This document shows positions 47,116 through 57,412 of a stretch of 64,000 nucleotides of DNA, one piece after another (position 1 is the first letter of the stretch; each line of letters starts with the position of its first letter). The notes under the pieces are model-generated. The model was not told the origin of the DNA, did not search any database, and saw only the letters and a program-made list of their open reading frames with translations. This DNA is from Adiantum capillus-veneris (lineage: Eukaryota > Streptophyta > Polypodiopsida > Polypodiales > Pteridaceae), in assembly GCA_014529385.2 (NCBI GenBank), contig CM043964.1:130662920-130726919 (forward strand), given 5' to 3'. A program made the position numbers and the translations under genes.

Positions 47116-47127
47116 GCTCTGATATCA
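47116..47127 (-). promoter_or_regulatory. Primer binding site of element I
   Basis: TGATATCAGAGC on the minus strand, the initiator-Met tRNA type with one change, one base from the LTR. Confidence 0.75.
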
Positions 47128-47128
47128 C

Positions 47129-47645
47129 TATTGGCCTCCTGAAATCCTCCCAGTACTTTCAATATAGCATTGATTGATTAGATTTTAAAAAAGTCAGCAA
47201 AATGATTGATTGAATAATATCACAACACAAAGAGAGCAAGATAAACAAGAATCAAATTAAAAAATACCATACTGGGTATCAACCATCTCTCTCAATCAAT
47301 ATGATTGAATATTTGCTTTCCATCTCTTTATTCATCAACATGACTTAGAATAAGATAAATATATGAAAGATAAGAGAGCAAGACCTACACAATCAAGAGA
47401 ATGTATACCATGATTAAGAGAGAAAATTAGCATAAAAAAAGACAAAAGTGTATCTTTTGTGGCTTTGTTTTGATGGAGATTCTGATGGCTTCCAAAGAGG
47501 GGTAAACACTAGGTCACCTGGTTAAGATGCTCTCGGAGCCCTCGTTTTCATCGTGAAGAGTCAGAAGCTGATTCTACTGAAAAAGTGCTGTGCGCGCGAA
47601 GACGCGATGTTGGGATTCTCTTTTTCTCTTCATGCATGCACCACA
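47129..47645 (-). repeat. 5' LTR of element I
   Basis: 517 bp, partner of the split 3' LTR. The edge TATTGG replaces the TGTTGG of the partner. Confidence 0.75.
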
Positions 47646-47725
47646 AAATAGACGTCGACGTTGCTTTTCACTTAAACTCTAAGAATAGTTATAGATCACA
47701 AAGAAACGATTAAAATTACGAAGAA

Positions 47726-48326
47726 TCTATACTATATATTAAGGAGACTGGTTTTCGAGTGCTACGTGTCAAAGTTTGCTGCATCCGGTGAGTTCCGGTT
47801 TATATGAGTGAGGGGGGGGAGGAAGAGAGAGAGGCCGTTGAAGGCGGCCGGCCGTACTAGTAGACATAAAAAAGGTTGTTTTTACAGATCAAAAAAATCC
47901 GTAAAAATTTACAACTGTCTATCCTGGACATGCAGATATTAGTCTTGTTCATCTATACTAATAGATAAAGGGGGAGGAGATTCCGGCTCTCCCCCCCCCC
48001 CGACATGCGTCAAATGCGTTTATATGAGTGAGGGGGGGGAGGAAGAGAGAGAGGCCGTTGAAGGCGGCCGGCCGTACTAGTAGACATAAAAAAGGTTGTT
48101 TTTACAGATCAAAAAAATCCGTAAAAATTTACAACTGTCTATCCTGGACATGCAGATATTAGTCTTGTCCATCTATACTAATAGATAAAGGGGGAGGAGA
48201 TTCCGGCTCTCCCCCCCCCCCCCGACATGCGTCAAATGGAGATCCATCCGGCAGTGTCGCTTGCAGGCCCGGGCAAGATAGTGACGGGGAGAGAGAGAGA
48301 GAGAGAGAGAGGAGAGGCTACACTAG
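47726..48326 (+). mobile_element. Tandem Helitron-like termini
   Basis: Three heads TCTATACTA (47726, 47952, 48172), each preceded by A, and matching tails ending CTAG followed by T (47857-47860, 48077-48080, 48323-48326). The first two tails follow a GC hairpin, GGCCG-N7-CGGCC, about 12 bp before CTAG. This fits non-autonomous Helitrons (5' TC, 3' hairpin plus CTRR, insertion between A and T). A 220-bp unit is repeated almost perfectly (47799-48018, 48019-48238). No helicase is present. Confidence 0.6.
47799..48238 (+). repeat. 220-bp tandem duplication with Helitron-like ends
   Basis: GTTTATATGAGTGAGGG at 47799 recurs at 48019. The units differ only by a T/C near their ends and by the length of a C run. 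The inter-unit spacer includes a near-palindrome TTTTTACAGAT ... ATCCGTAAAAA. Confidence 0.95.
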
Positions 48327-48486
48327 TACTACTAAAGATTCATGACTTACATTATACTCAAGACTACTCAAGATGACCAATAGCGCTTCAAAACACCCTT
48401 GCTGCCTATTTTTAGACCAGACCAACTGAAGCCGCGCCGTCAAGTGCTTACGTAGATATCCATCGCTCCAAATTACAGTCTGCAAA

Positions 48487-48511
48487 TCTCTCTCTCTCTC
48501 TCTCACTCACA

Positions 48512-48551
<40 letters not shown>
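48487..48551. repeat. (CT)n-(AC)n compound microsatellite
   Basis: CT tract 48487-48503, then ACTCAC, then an AC tract to 48551. Confidence 0.95.
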
Positions 48552-48552
<1 letters not shown>

Positions 48553-48934
48553 CTTCCGGATGAGCAGCAACAACAAGGTAGATATACGTTGACCTACCAG
48601 ATTTGCGTAGCTTCGGAGTTTAATAATTCTGATGGGGTGCGCAGGTATCCCTACGAGGTGCCAGCGCTAAGGAGATCACGAGGGATGCTCTTCTCCAAAA
48701 AGCAACAATCCAGAGAAACATCAGAAATGAAGCACGAAGAGCTGCTTCAGCTGCTCAACTCATACAGGTCAGTTCAGTGGGTTGGAAGAGAAGAACGTTG
48801 TAGAAACTATCCAAAGAGAACTCAAATATCTATCTAGAGACCTCAAAAATCTATCTGAGAAGTCTTGAACTCAAGACCCGATACTCTAGAGGGAACTGGG
48901 GTAACCAATCTACCACACTAGCTCTTTTTAGTCA

Positions 48935-48935
<1 letters not shown>
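48552..48935 (-). mobile_element. tRNA-derived SINE candidate
   Basis: On the minus strand, TAGTGTGGTAG (48910-48920) matches a polymerase III A box except at one position. GTTCAAGAC (48862-48870) matches the B-box core, about 40 bp downstream as in tRNA heads. About 310 bp of unrelated body follow and end in a GT/AC microsatellite. No cloverleaf gene is intact, so it is not a functional tRNA. Target duplications were not recognised. Confidence 0.4.

Positions 48936-48936
<1 letters not shown>

Positions 48937-48981
<45 letters not shown>
48937..48981. repeat. (AC)n microsatellite
   Basis: About 45 bp of uninterrupted CA repeats at the upstream edge of the SINE candidate. Confidence 0.95.
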
Positions 48982-48984
<3 letters not shown>

Positions 48985-49015
48985 AACGAGAGAGAGAAGA
49001 AGAGGAAGAAGATTG

Positions 49016-49017
<2 letters not shown>

Positions 49018-49061
<44 letters not shown>
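49018..49061. repeat. (GA)n microsatellite
   Basis: About 42 bp of GA repeats. Confidence 0.95.
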
Positions 49062-49066
<5 letters not shown>

Positions 49067-50330
49067 CGTACCTTTCCACATTGACATTCACATATCATGG
49101 TAAACACTCTATGTACATATCATAGCAACACATCAGCGCCCCTTAAATTGTCGCTCCAATTGGAGGTATTAATTAATCATCTCTTGATAGGAAACATTTG
49201 ACTAATGACCTCTCTCTCTCACATGTATGGTTCGATTTCAATTCGTAAGGTACGTCCCTTTGTATTGATAAAATTTTAACGTACGTAAGAGTACATATTT
49301 TTGTTTTTAAAACATAAATTATACAAAATTTTCACTTTTTGAGAGATAATAGTCATCTTTATCGGATAGCCATAATATTCATATCATATCAGACTCGATA
49401 TGAAGTTATGGACTTAGAAGTTAGCACTACAATCATGATAACAAGACTGACAATAAATCAAGAACTTGACTTCAAGAAACATAACATTGATAGTTTGATT
49501 TTTGAAACTTTGAAAACATAGAATTCTACATAGATAAATCCATGGAAAATGCCATACACGATTCAAAATAATATGAAATCAAAATCACTTCATAATCCAC
49601 TACAGTCTACCAAACAAGGCAATCACTGATGAGGCTATTGAAAATGACATCGTGACACAAAAGACTTAAGTTTGAAAAATCAGAAGTCAGATGAGAGAGG
49701 CTACCGAAAATGACACAATGACACAAAAGACTGAAGTTTGAAAATCAGAAGTCAGGTTTGTTTGAAAATCAGAAGTCAGGTTTCATCATCAAAAGAAGAT
49801 GAAGAGTGATCTGAGGAGGGTATGTCCACATCTACCAGGACATTGTCCTCATCATCATAGTGGGGCACTGCAACCAATGGACCTGGCTCCTCTGCACCTG
49901 CGTCAATTGGCTGTAAACTCTGAGTATGAATGAGAAACAACCTCATTTGCACGCCTCTAGCTAGTGCGAACAGGGAGCTCCCTCTGCAAATGCTCTCTCC
50001 TCGTGTCGTAGTACTCTCTAGATCCACTGTAGGACAAAGGACAATACTATAAAGAGCTCGTGCTGGGGATCGGATGACTGTCGGTCCACACTCTCAAGGT
50101 CTTTGTGCAATAGATGAAGGATCTCCTCCTGCTCGCTAAGGAGTTGCGCATCTACCTCCTCCATGCTCCAATCTTTCACCATCTTCAGCTCTATATGGTA
50201 TCTACCTGTTCATCTAGTACAATGCATATTAGACTCAATACGTATTTACAAGACTCAAGAGAGAAAAACTACGGTGCATTGATTGCTTGGTTTGTGGTCC
50301 CCAAAGCGTGGAAGCTACGTACGAGCCTCA
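49062..50330. other. Intergenic region with a 66-bp direct repeat
   Basis: No recognised gene. GAGGCTATTGAAAATGAC at 49631 recurs as GAGGCTACCGAAAATGAC at 49697, a 66-bp period, and TGAAAATCAGAAGTCAGG is repeated once more before 49780. A minus-strand open frame of 83 codons (49776-50027) with an acidic Ser-rich end (DVDIPSSDHSSSSFDDE) could be a degraded exon of a transposase or host gene. I do not recognise it. Confidence 0.5.
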
Positions 50331-50828
50331 TGTTGTCGGGCTAGGACCAGCTGATGACGTGGTAGAACTGTACGGACGATCAGAAATTGCGTTTTGCTGA
50401 CTTGGCAGCAGTACGGACGTTCGTGTTTTGCACTGGCATGCCACGTGGCAGGCTGTACGGATTTCCGTTATTTCCATTGGCTGCTTTTGGCCCAGTGCTT
50501 TTGAGTTGAAGCTTTTCATATACTGCTTTTGAGTTTGATTGGCCAAGGGCCTTTAAATAAGAACCCAAGGCCCCTCTTTCACTCAGTGTGTGTTGACGAG
50601 CATCTGAGCAGAGGGGACTCGCGGGAGTTGTACTTTGCTTAAGCATTAATATAAAGATAAATACCGAAAGGGGCGCCAGATTTTGGGACCAATACCTCTT
50701 GGCATGGAACTACGCCGGGCTGTGTCGACTCTCTAATTTGAAAGTGTGGTAAAATTGTGAAGTATTTTAAGTGATTCTCTTGTGTGTCATGCTCGATTTT
50801 CGACTTGGGGTGTCTAAGTCTGTAACTG
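50331..50828 (+). repeat. LTR of element G1 (left edge approximate)
   Basis: Aligns with the G2 LTR (ACGTGGCAG repeats, GGCCAAGGGCCTTTAAATA, then GAAAGGGGCGCCAG) and ends at the primer binding site. Confidence 0.55.
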
Positions 50829-51403
50829 TGGTATCAGAGCTTCAGGCGTGTGCTTTTCTCAAAGCATACCAGTCCTCCAAAGTTTACCAAAAATTCTATT
50901 AAAGAATCTTCGTGTCCTGACCCCGGACTTATTAGCCACTCTCACCCTTACTTCATCGCGCATCTAGCGCGCTCCCGTCTTTATCGCGCTGTCTTACAGG
51001 GCATAAGCCATAAAGAACCCTAGATTACACACGGATTCAAGTGACGAATCTCGCAAGAATCATACGAATCCACCCGACAATTCCGGATCGAGTGAAAATC
51101 TTGACTTGGAGTGTCCAAGTCTATTACAGTGGTATCAGAGCATCAGGCGTGTGCTTTTTTGAAAGCATACAGGTCCTATCAAAGAGTGGACAAGGTACTT
51201 GGGCACTTCTAAAAACTGTTATTGAAGAATCTTCGGGTCCCGACCCCGGACTTATTAGCCACTCCCACCCTTCATACATCGCGCATTGGACGCGCTCTCG
51301 TCTTCATCACTGTGTCTTACAGGGCATAAAGCCATTAAGAATCCCAGATTACACATGGGTTCTCGTGGAGAATTTGACAGAGATAGCACCTCCCAGTTGA
51401 AAT
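50802..51403 (+). repeat. 301-bp tandem duplication of LTR tail, primer site and leader
   Basis: GACTTGGGGTGTCTAAGTC at 50802 recurs as GACTTGGAGTGTCCAAGTC at 51103. Each copy is followed by TGGTATCAGAGC (50829-50840 and 51130-51141), CAGGCGTGTGCTTTT and a leader ending in TTACAGGGCATAA. G2 has only one copy of this block. Confidence 0.9.
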
Positions 51404-51520
51404 CAGGCGTGGGAACTGAAGAAAAGAATAGAGATTTGGGCAAATTTTTGATGGAGAAGTTTGCCAGAGCAGAATACCAGTGTCCACTGCAGGTTGACAT
51501 GGGTATGAAAAGATTGATGA
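51286..51520 (+). pseudogene. Element G1 gag, first part
   Basis: Open frame with LGKFLMEKFARAEYQCPLQ and MGMKRLMM, cut by element F. It continues at 57975 (KYFRDPRFAKHLKDYPIDEI) to a stop near 58078. By layout it resembles the start of the Gag of element F (MMLNFAKDPKIAKYM). Confidence 0.5.
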
Positions 51521-52080
51521 TGTCACAAAGTGATGACGTGGCGGACAACAAAAACCCTAATTTTTGCTAGAAACCCTAAAATTCTTGCAAACCCTAATTT
51601 CTACCAGAAACCCTAATTTCCAGAAATCGCGGAGGCTGAAAAAAATAAAATAAAAAATGACGAGCGACGTGAATCTTGCTTTTTCTCTACGCCATGAGAA
51701 AGAGAGAGAACTTGCTTAAAAAAAAAAAAAAAGAGACTCTCTAAGAGAGAGAGAGAGAACTGATGCTTTTTATTTTTAAAAGCTTTTGGGGCTCTGCTTT
51801 TGGGCATCCCATGTAACCTTTAAATTAGTGGTGAGGGCCTCACTTTTCAGAGCATCTGGACGTAGAGGCTGAGAGTGAAACCCTAGCCACTCTCTTGTAC
51901 TTTGAACTGATTAATATAAAAAGAAATACCGAAAGGGGCGCCAGTCTTTGGGGCCAATATCTCTAGGCACGGAACTCCGCCGGGCCAGTGCAAATCTATT
52001 GTGATCTGTGAATTGTTTTGAAGTGGTTATTTGGTGCTGTTGCGATTGATTTTTGACTTGGAGTGTCTAAGTTTGTTACA
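51521..52080 (+). repeat. 5' LTR of element F
   Basis: 560 bp. It contains A-rich and GA tracts, a TTTAAATTAG box near 51820, and the shared U5 block (51926-51986). Confidence 0.95.
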
Positions 52081-52081
52081 G

Positions 52082-52097
52082 TGGTATCAGAGCACGG
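52082..52097 (+). promoter_or_regulatory. Primer binding site of element F
   Basis: TGGTATCAGAGCACGG, initiator-Met tRNA type, one base after the LTR. Confidence 0.85.
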
Positions 52098-52150
52098 CTG
52101 ATTTCTCTTCTACGGGAAATCCGATCCCCGAATTTTTTTTCCGCGGCACC

Positions 52151-53696
52151 TATGGCTTCAGGCAATGAGCTCTGCATCTGGAGATGCGGGCAGGGATCAC
52201 AATGAAGATTCCGGCAGAGAGTATGGCCCGCCTTGGCCTACTTAGGCGGAGCGGCGAGAGATGGAGCGTCGTCAGTTGATCGGCGATGCAACAAAGATGA
52301 TGCTCAATTTTGCCAAGGACCCGAAGATAGCAAAATATATGAACCAGACCTCTTTGGAAGAGGTACAGATGGAGTGGCAGAGAACCACAACACCACTCCC
52401 GAAACCCGCTCTCAAGAACCCTTCTGCCTCCAAGAAAATATACGGAGAAGGAACTGGAGAACGTGGTTGATGCATGGATTGCTCAGCTTTTTGACGCGCA
52501 AAAGAAAGCCAAAAAGCACGGCAAAAAGCAGAAGAAAAGCACTGACTTTCCAGGTTATTTGGGTCGTCAGTGGACTTTTGACAAGGCAAAGAAATAGAAG
52601 AAGCGTGTTTGATTTGAAGGAGTACCCAGTTCTTCTTCTTCTTCTTCTTCTGATAGTTCTTCTAGCTCCTCGGATTCGAGCGAAGAAGACAGAAAAGGTA
52701 AAAAGCGAAGCAAGAAACAAAGCTTCGGAAAGGGCAAGAAAAAGGCAAAGAAGGCTACATCTCGCCCAGAGACTGATAGTTCTACTGAGGACTCGTCTAC
52801 AGACAACTCAGATTCCGATGACGGAACGTTTTATGCGAACAAGAAGAATTTTTACAAAGCCAACCAGTATGACTTTCTCGAAGATAAAAGCAAGAAAGTC
52901 CGAGAGTTTAAGGAAGGTGGCCACTCGATCAAGTTTGATACTTTTCAGGATACTCAGATGCTTCGAAGGCTGTCTTTTATACAGCAGTTTGACATCGCTT
53001 TCGCGGGAGGACGCTATTCAGAGCACTCCAAGATTTGGAGAGCTACCTCTTACCTTAAGCGGAATGGTCGTACTTGGTGGTCCACGCTTCTTTTAACAAG
53101 AGTGTGCTAGTTAAATGGCTGAAATTTAAGAAGCTTTTTATTTCTTCTTGGTTGACGCAAGAATATGAACGAGATGTACGAGCTGCTTGGAACCATCTTC
53201 GGATGACCAAGAAGATACAATCAATGCTTATTGTGAAAGATTCTGGAGCTCTTTTCTACCCGCCACTTCATTCAAGAAGATCTCGTTCAGAGAACAGATT
53301 GAGCGGTTTACCTTGGGTCTACCTACAGAGATCCGAGATCACTGCTTGGAACAGAAGTCAGCTTCTATTCAGGAGTTGATGAGTCATGCGAAGCGGGGCT
53401 TTGCCATTCACTCTGGCAGTCTGACCTACCCCACAGATGAGAACATGACACAACGAGCCGAACAGACTTCTGGGAATGATAGTAGAAAGAAAAAGAGCAA
53501 CCAAGAGAAAAAGGATGCACGACCCAAGCTTACTCCTGAGGAGCGAGCTCGCTTCATTAGAGAGGGGAAGTGTTTTAGATGCGGGGAACAGGAACATATC
53601 TGCCCTAAAAAGGCACAGAAAGGACAGAATGATAAAGACGACGACATGCCCGAGAGTTTGAGAGCAGCTGAGGAACGTGGCAGAAAAGGCAGATAG
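52151..53696 (+). pseudogene. Element F gag
   Basis: Probable start at 52151 (MASGNELC). Pieces in several frames give MMLNFAKDPKIAKYMNQTS, a Ser-rich block with basic residues (SSSSSSSSDSSSSSDSSEED, 52630-52690), the core EGGHSIKFDTFQDTQMLRRLS and SFIQQFDIAFAGGRYSE, then 53187-53696 with IERFTLGLPTEIRDHCLEQ and the knuckle CFRCGEQEHIC. Stops TAG and TGA near 52596 and 52610 and at least two frameshifts inactivate it. Confidence 0.8.
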
Positions 53697-53699
53697 AAA

Positions 53700-54240
53700 A
53701 GCAGAACTGGTACCACATGGTGTGGGACGTGCACCGAATCTAATGAATGAAAGTACAAACTTTGCCGCTTTTGGGGCAAAGTGAAGGATCAAGAAGCTCT
53801 TTTGAAGGAGCCAAGGCCAACTTCTTTTCACTTGGAATTGGCGGCTCGATTTGGAATTACGCCGGACAGACTGACGCCACGGGCGGAGGTAGTTCGACTA
53901 GCACCCGGATGGGATGTTGCCATTACACCGAGCATTGGCAAACTTCGTTTGCAATGACAGGGGTGTTCAGGGCACGCGAGTGACGTTCTACTCAGGATCC
54001 CTTGGTACTACAAGAACTTTGATAAATGAAGGGCCGAGAAAGCGACTTTGATAAATGAAGGGCTTAGAGATTGTACTTGATGAACTTCAGTTTCTTACTC
54101 ATTCTTTTGGGAGAGAACTGAACGATGGATAAAGGTTGAATATGTTTTGACCTGATCAAAAGCACGCCAAGATTTTTCTCCACACTCATGCCGATTGCTT
54201 TTCAGAGGGCGTGAAGATCAAACCATTGATCTGATACCTG
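53700..54240 (+). pseudogene. Element F protease remnant
   Basis: Broken frames give ELAARFGITPDRLTPRAEVV, ITPSIGKLRLQ and LLRIPWYYKNFDK, the C-terminal half of chromovirus proteases. The active-site D-S/T-G just upstream is not visible. Confidence 0.65.
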
Positions 54241-54960
54241 GAAGCACGCCACCGAATCGGCCACCTTACCGTGTGAGCCGAGTACAGAATGAAAAGATAC
54301 CCAGTGAAAGACCTCTTGGAAAAGGGTCTTGTCCAGCCTAGTACTTCACTGTATTGCTCTCCAGTGTTGTTGGTTTTGAAGAAAGACGGATCTTGGATAA
54401 TGTGCATCGATTATAGCACTCTCAACGAAATCACCATCAAGAACAGATTTCCGATTCCTAGGATCGATGATATACTCGACAGGCTACAGGGATCCTCGTG
54501 CTTTAGCAGGATTGACTTGAAGAGTGGATATCATCAGATCAGGATAGCGCCAGGAGATGACTATAAGACAGCTTTTCGGACGACTTTTGGGTTATTTGAG
54601 TTTTTGGTCATGCCTTTTGGCTTAACCAATGCTCCTGCGACATTTAACCGGACGATGGACACGATTTTTCGAGAGTACAAGCTATTTGTTGGCACTTTCT
54701 TTGACGACATCATTGTTTTCTCCAAGAATGAGGCAGAACACAGAGATCATCTGCTTCAAGTCTTTCAGGCATTACGAGATCACATGGTAGTGATTAATGC
54801 AAAGAAAAGTGAATTTTTCCTACCAGAGATACACTTTTTTTGGGACACATTGTGGCAGTAGCAGAAGTGCAAATGGACCCGGCCAAGATAAAGACTATCC
54901 GTGATTGGCCCGATTTGAGGAATGTCCATGAAGTTAGAAGCTTCTTGGGACTGTGTTCGT
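54241..54960 (+). pseudogene. Element F reverse transcriptase
   Basis: The open frame 54289-54861 contains GLVQPSTSLYCSPVLLVLKKDG, CIDYSTLNEITIKNRFPIPR, FSRIDLKSGYHQIRI, MPFGLTNAPATFNRTMD and FFDD as the catalytic box. The upstream NRPPYRVS motif is in another frame, as is the downstream thumb (from about 54840). Confidence 0.9.
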
Positions 54961-55500
54961 AGTACAGGCGGTTTATACGAAAGTTTGCAGAGGTTGCTTC
55001 CCCTTTGCACATCTTTACACAGAAAGGAGTACCTTTCTCGTGGGGATCCACAGAGGTGACTGCCTTTCAGACCTTGAAAGAGAAATTGACTACAGGACCT
55101 ATTTTGACTTTGCCGGACTTGCAGAAGTCATTTGAAGTATATTGTGATGCTTGTGTCGTAGTCTGGGTACGGTCTTGATGCAAGAAGGCCATGTCATAGC
55201 TTACGAGAGCCGTTTGTTCTCTAGGCCAGAGATGACAGCACAGATTTATGAGAAAGAGCTTTTGGCGGTTATCTTCCTCTTACTCAGTGGCGGCATTATC
55301 TGCTCGGAGCGGATTTTACTGTCTTTACAGACAATCAGAGTTTGCGCTACTTCTTGTCCCAGAAGCAGCTTTCGGAAAAGCAGATGCGGTGGGCGAACAT
55401 TTTGTCACAGTTCCACTTCCAGATTGTCCATATGCAGGGACAAAAGAATGTGGTGGTAGATGCTTTGTCTCGGAAACCGTTGGTTCTGGCTATTTCCGCG
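54961..55500 (+). pseudogene. Element F RNase H
   Basis: Frame-shifted pieces give SFEVYCDA, VLMQEGHVIAYESRLFS, IYEKELLAVI, then from 55342 FLSQKQLSEKQMRWANILS and VVVDALSRKP, the full Ty3 RNase H order. At least three frame changes. Confidence 0.85.
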
Positions 55501-56420
55501 ATACATCATAGGAGCTTCGAGGATATGGTCGATCAGTATGCCACAGATACAGATTTTGTAGATATTTTCACACGGATACGGGATGGGGAGACAGTAGCTG
55601 GATACTCCCTTCGGGAAGGCTACTTGATGAAAAAGACTATGTTGTGCGTTACACAGCCGTTGAGGGAAAAGGTTATGACTGAATGCCACTGTCCACCTTT
55701 TACGGGTCACTGCGGCATTGCTACCACCATGAAAGGGGTAGAGAGATACTTCTATTGGCTGTGACTCAAAAGGACGTGGAAGAGTTGTGCGCAGTATGCC
55801 AGAAGGTCAAGTTTGACAGGCATAAGGCACAGGGATTGTTACACCCTTTACCCATACCTGGGAAAGTATTGAAATGGATTTCATTTTTGATATCCCGATC
55901 ACACAGAATGATCACGATGATTTTCCGATTACATGGCACGCCTGAGACGATTGTCTCAGACAGAGATCCCAGATTTATGAGTTTGTTTTGGAAGGCAATT
56001 TGGGAGAACATTGGCACACAGTTGCAGTTCTCGTCATCGTTCCAGTTGCAGATTGACGGGCAATTTGAGATTGCCAATTTAGTGATTTTAGTTTTATTGA
56101 AGTCTTGTATCTCGGATTAGAAGACTCAATGGGAAAAGAACTTACCTTTGGTGGAATTTGCCTACAATAACATGATACACGCTTCGACGGGGAAGACGCC
56201 ATGTGAGATTGTTGAAAGTGCTGCGAAGTTTCCATCTTTCCTGAGCACGAAAGATTAGATATTTGAAGCGGATGAATATTCGCGAGATTTGGATACGGCT
56301 TTTGCCAAGGTTCGCGAGACTTTGCAGGAGTCTCAAGAACGACTGGAAAAGGCAGCGGATTGCCATCGTCGCGACACGAAATTGAAGGAGGATGATTGGG
56401 TGCTCTTACGTTTTGAGAAG
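55501..56420 (+). pseudogene. Element F integrase with internal deletion
   Basis: The H2C2 finger starts in ECHCPPFTGHCGIATTMKGV and, after a shift, ends in CAVCQKVKFDRHK. The first Asp (EMDFIFDIPI, near 55877) is only about 28 codons from the second (TIVSDRDPRF, near 55959), about half the usual spacing, so part of the catalytic core is deleted. DGQFE marks the Glu region. The C-terminal VEFAYNN, GKTPCEIV and DTAFAKVRETLQESQERLEK segments follow with stops. Confidence 0.8.
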
Positions 56421-56825
56421 GCATGCCTACGAAAGAAAAAGGGAAAGGAGAGGCTTTTCCAAAGCTTAGTATGCGATACTACAGACCTTTCCAGATCACT
56501 GACAAGATAAATGATGTCTCCTTCCGATTGAAACTGCCAGATACTTGGAGGATTCACAATGCATTGCATGTGAGTCTCTTGAACCCTGTTAAGGGTGATG
56601 TGCCTGATATTGGGGAGCCTGATGAGCAACCCGAAGTGGAAGAAAACGAGGAGATCCTTTTTCCTGAACAGATTTTGGCACATAACGATACGAAGAAAGG
56701 TAAAGTCCGAAGGCGGTTCTTGGTTTAGTTCAAGAACTTTCTGCATTTGATGCGAAGTGGATGGAGGAGAAGGACCTAGCAGATATTCCTCGGATTGTGA
56801 AACTTTACCTCGATGTTTTGGTTTA
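56421..56825 (+). pseudogene. Element F integrase tail with chromodomain-like segment
   Basis: YYRPFQITDKINDVSFRLKLP and ALHVSLLNPVKGD are the end of a Ty3 integrase. Next come EEILFPEQILAHNDTKKGKV and RRRFLV, then, after a TAG at 56726-56728 (compatible with lost CAG), FKNFLHL and further pieces resembling DAKWMEE. This is the order of a chromodomain, which targets chromoviruses to chromatin. Frameshifts prevent a firm alignment. Confidence 0.6.
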
Positions 56826-57400
56826 GCATAGTCTACTCCAAATGGAACCCAGAAATTCAGCTTGGCCGAAGATCTGGTGCAGTGGGATGCACAAGAGGGG
56901 AGTTACTCCGCTCCTTTGTCAACAGATGCCTGGATTTTGATACTAAAGTCACTGATGTCTCTTTGAGCTTCAGGGATACTGAGAGTTGACTGTAGTCTGT
57001 TGGATGACTTTATGAAATGGAATTCCTGATTATGATACTGATTTGTTCTTGACTTCTTGTGAGTGCAGGAATTGACAAACGAAATGACTGCAGCATTTTG
57101 GTTTGATTGATCTCGAATAGACATGGTTGCAATAGGGGTTAGTCAATCGGACATCGATGAGGTCCCGATTGGACCTAGATGTGATTGCTAGCTACATTGC
57201 CGATAAATCATGGTCTAAGATCCAAATGAATGTTGAATGTCATGTGATGTCCTGTGATGTCGTGTGATGTGACTGTTGATTTTGTACATGTGGTAGATGC
57301 GTGTTCCTAGTACGTAGGTACTAACATTCATTGTCTGCTAAGACGGTTTATGGCTTTTGTCGGTTTTGCAGGCGTAATCGCGGTCGATTACAATGCTCTC
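56826..57400 (+). other. 3' untranslated region of element F
   Basis: Non-coding, with ATGTCATGTGATGTCCTGTG-type short repeats near 57240. Confidence 0.6.
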
Positions 57401-57412
57401 AAGAGGGGGGTA
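57401..57412 (+). promoter_or_regulatory. Polypurine tract of element F
   Basis: AAGAGGGGGGTA directly before the 3' LTR. Confidence 0.85.

Larger units (their letters stand above)
40220..47645 (-). mobile_element. Ty3-type element I, deletion derivative with two solo LTRs inside
   Basis: Minus-strand element with related ~520-560 bp LTRs at 40220-42364 (interrupted) and 47129-47645, and a primer binding site at 47116-47127. Gag runs 46570-44064 (interrupted by solo LTR J), followed by an integrase remnant at 43990-43286. RT and RNase H are absent: gag passes to the integrase core within about 75 bp near 44000. It was therefore non-autonomous before or after insertion. Flanks show no clear target duplication. 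Confidence 0.75.

Noticed and set aside
46824-47162. A 112-codon minus-strand open frame
   Set aside because: It crosses the primer binding site and LTR edge of element I, so it is not a plausible gene.
48840-48926. A functional tRNA gene
   Set aside because: Only A- and B-box-like segments are present. Stem pairing for a cloverleaf is not evident, so a SINE head is preferred.
49776-50027. A host gene encoding an acidic 83-residue protein
   Set aside because: No homology recognised, no splice or promoter context, and it partly overlaps a direct repeat. Kept only as a note.
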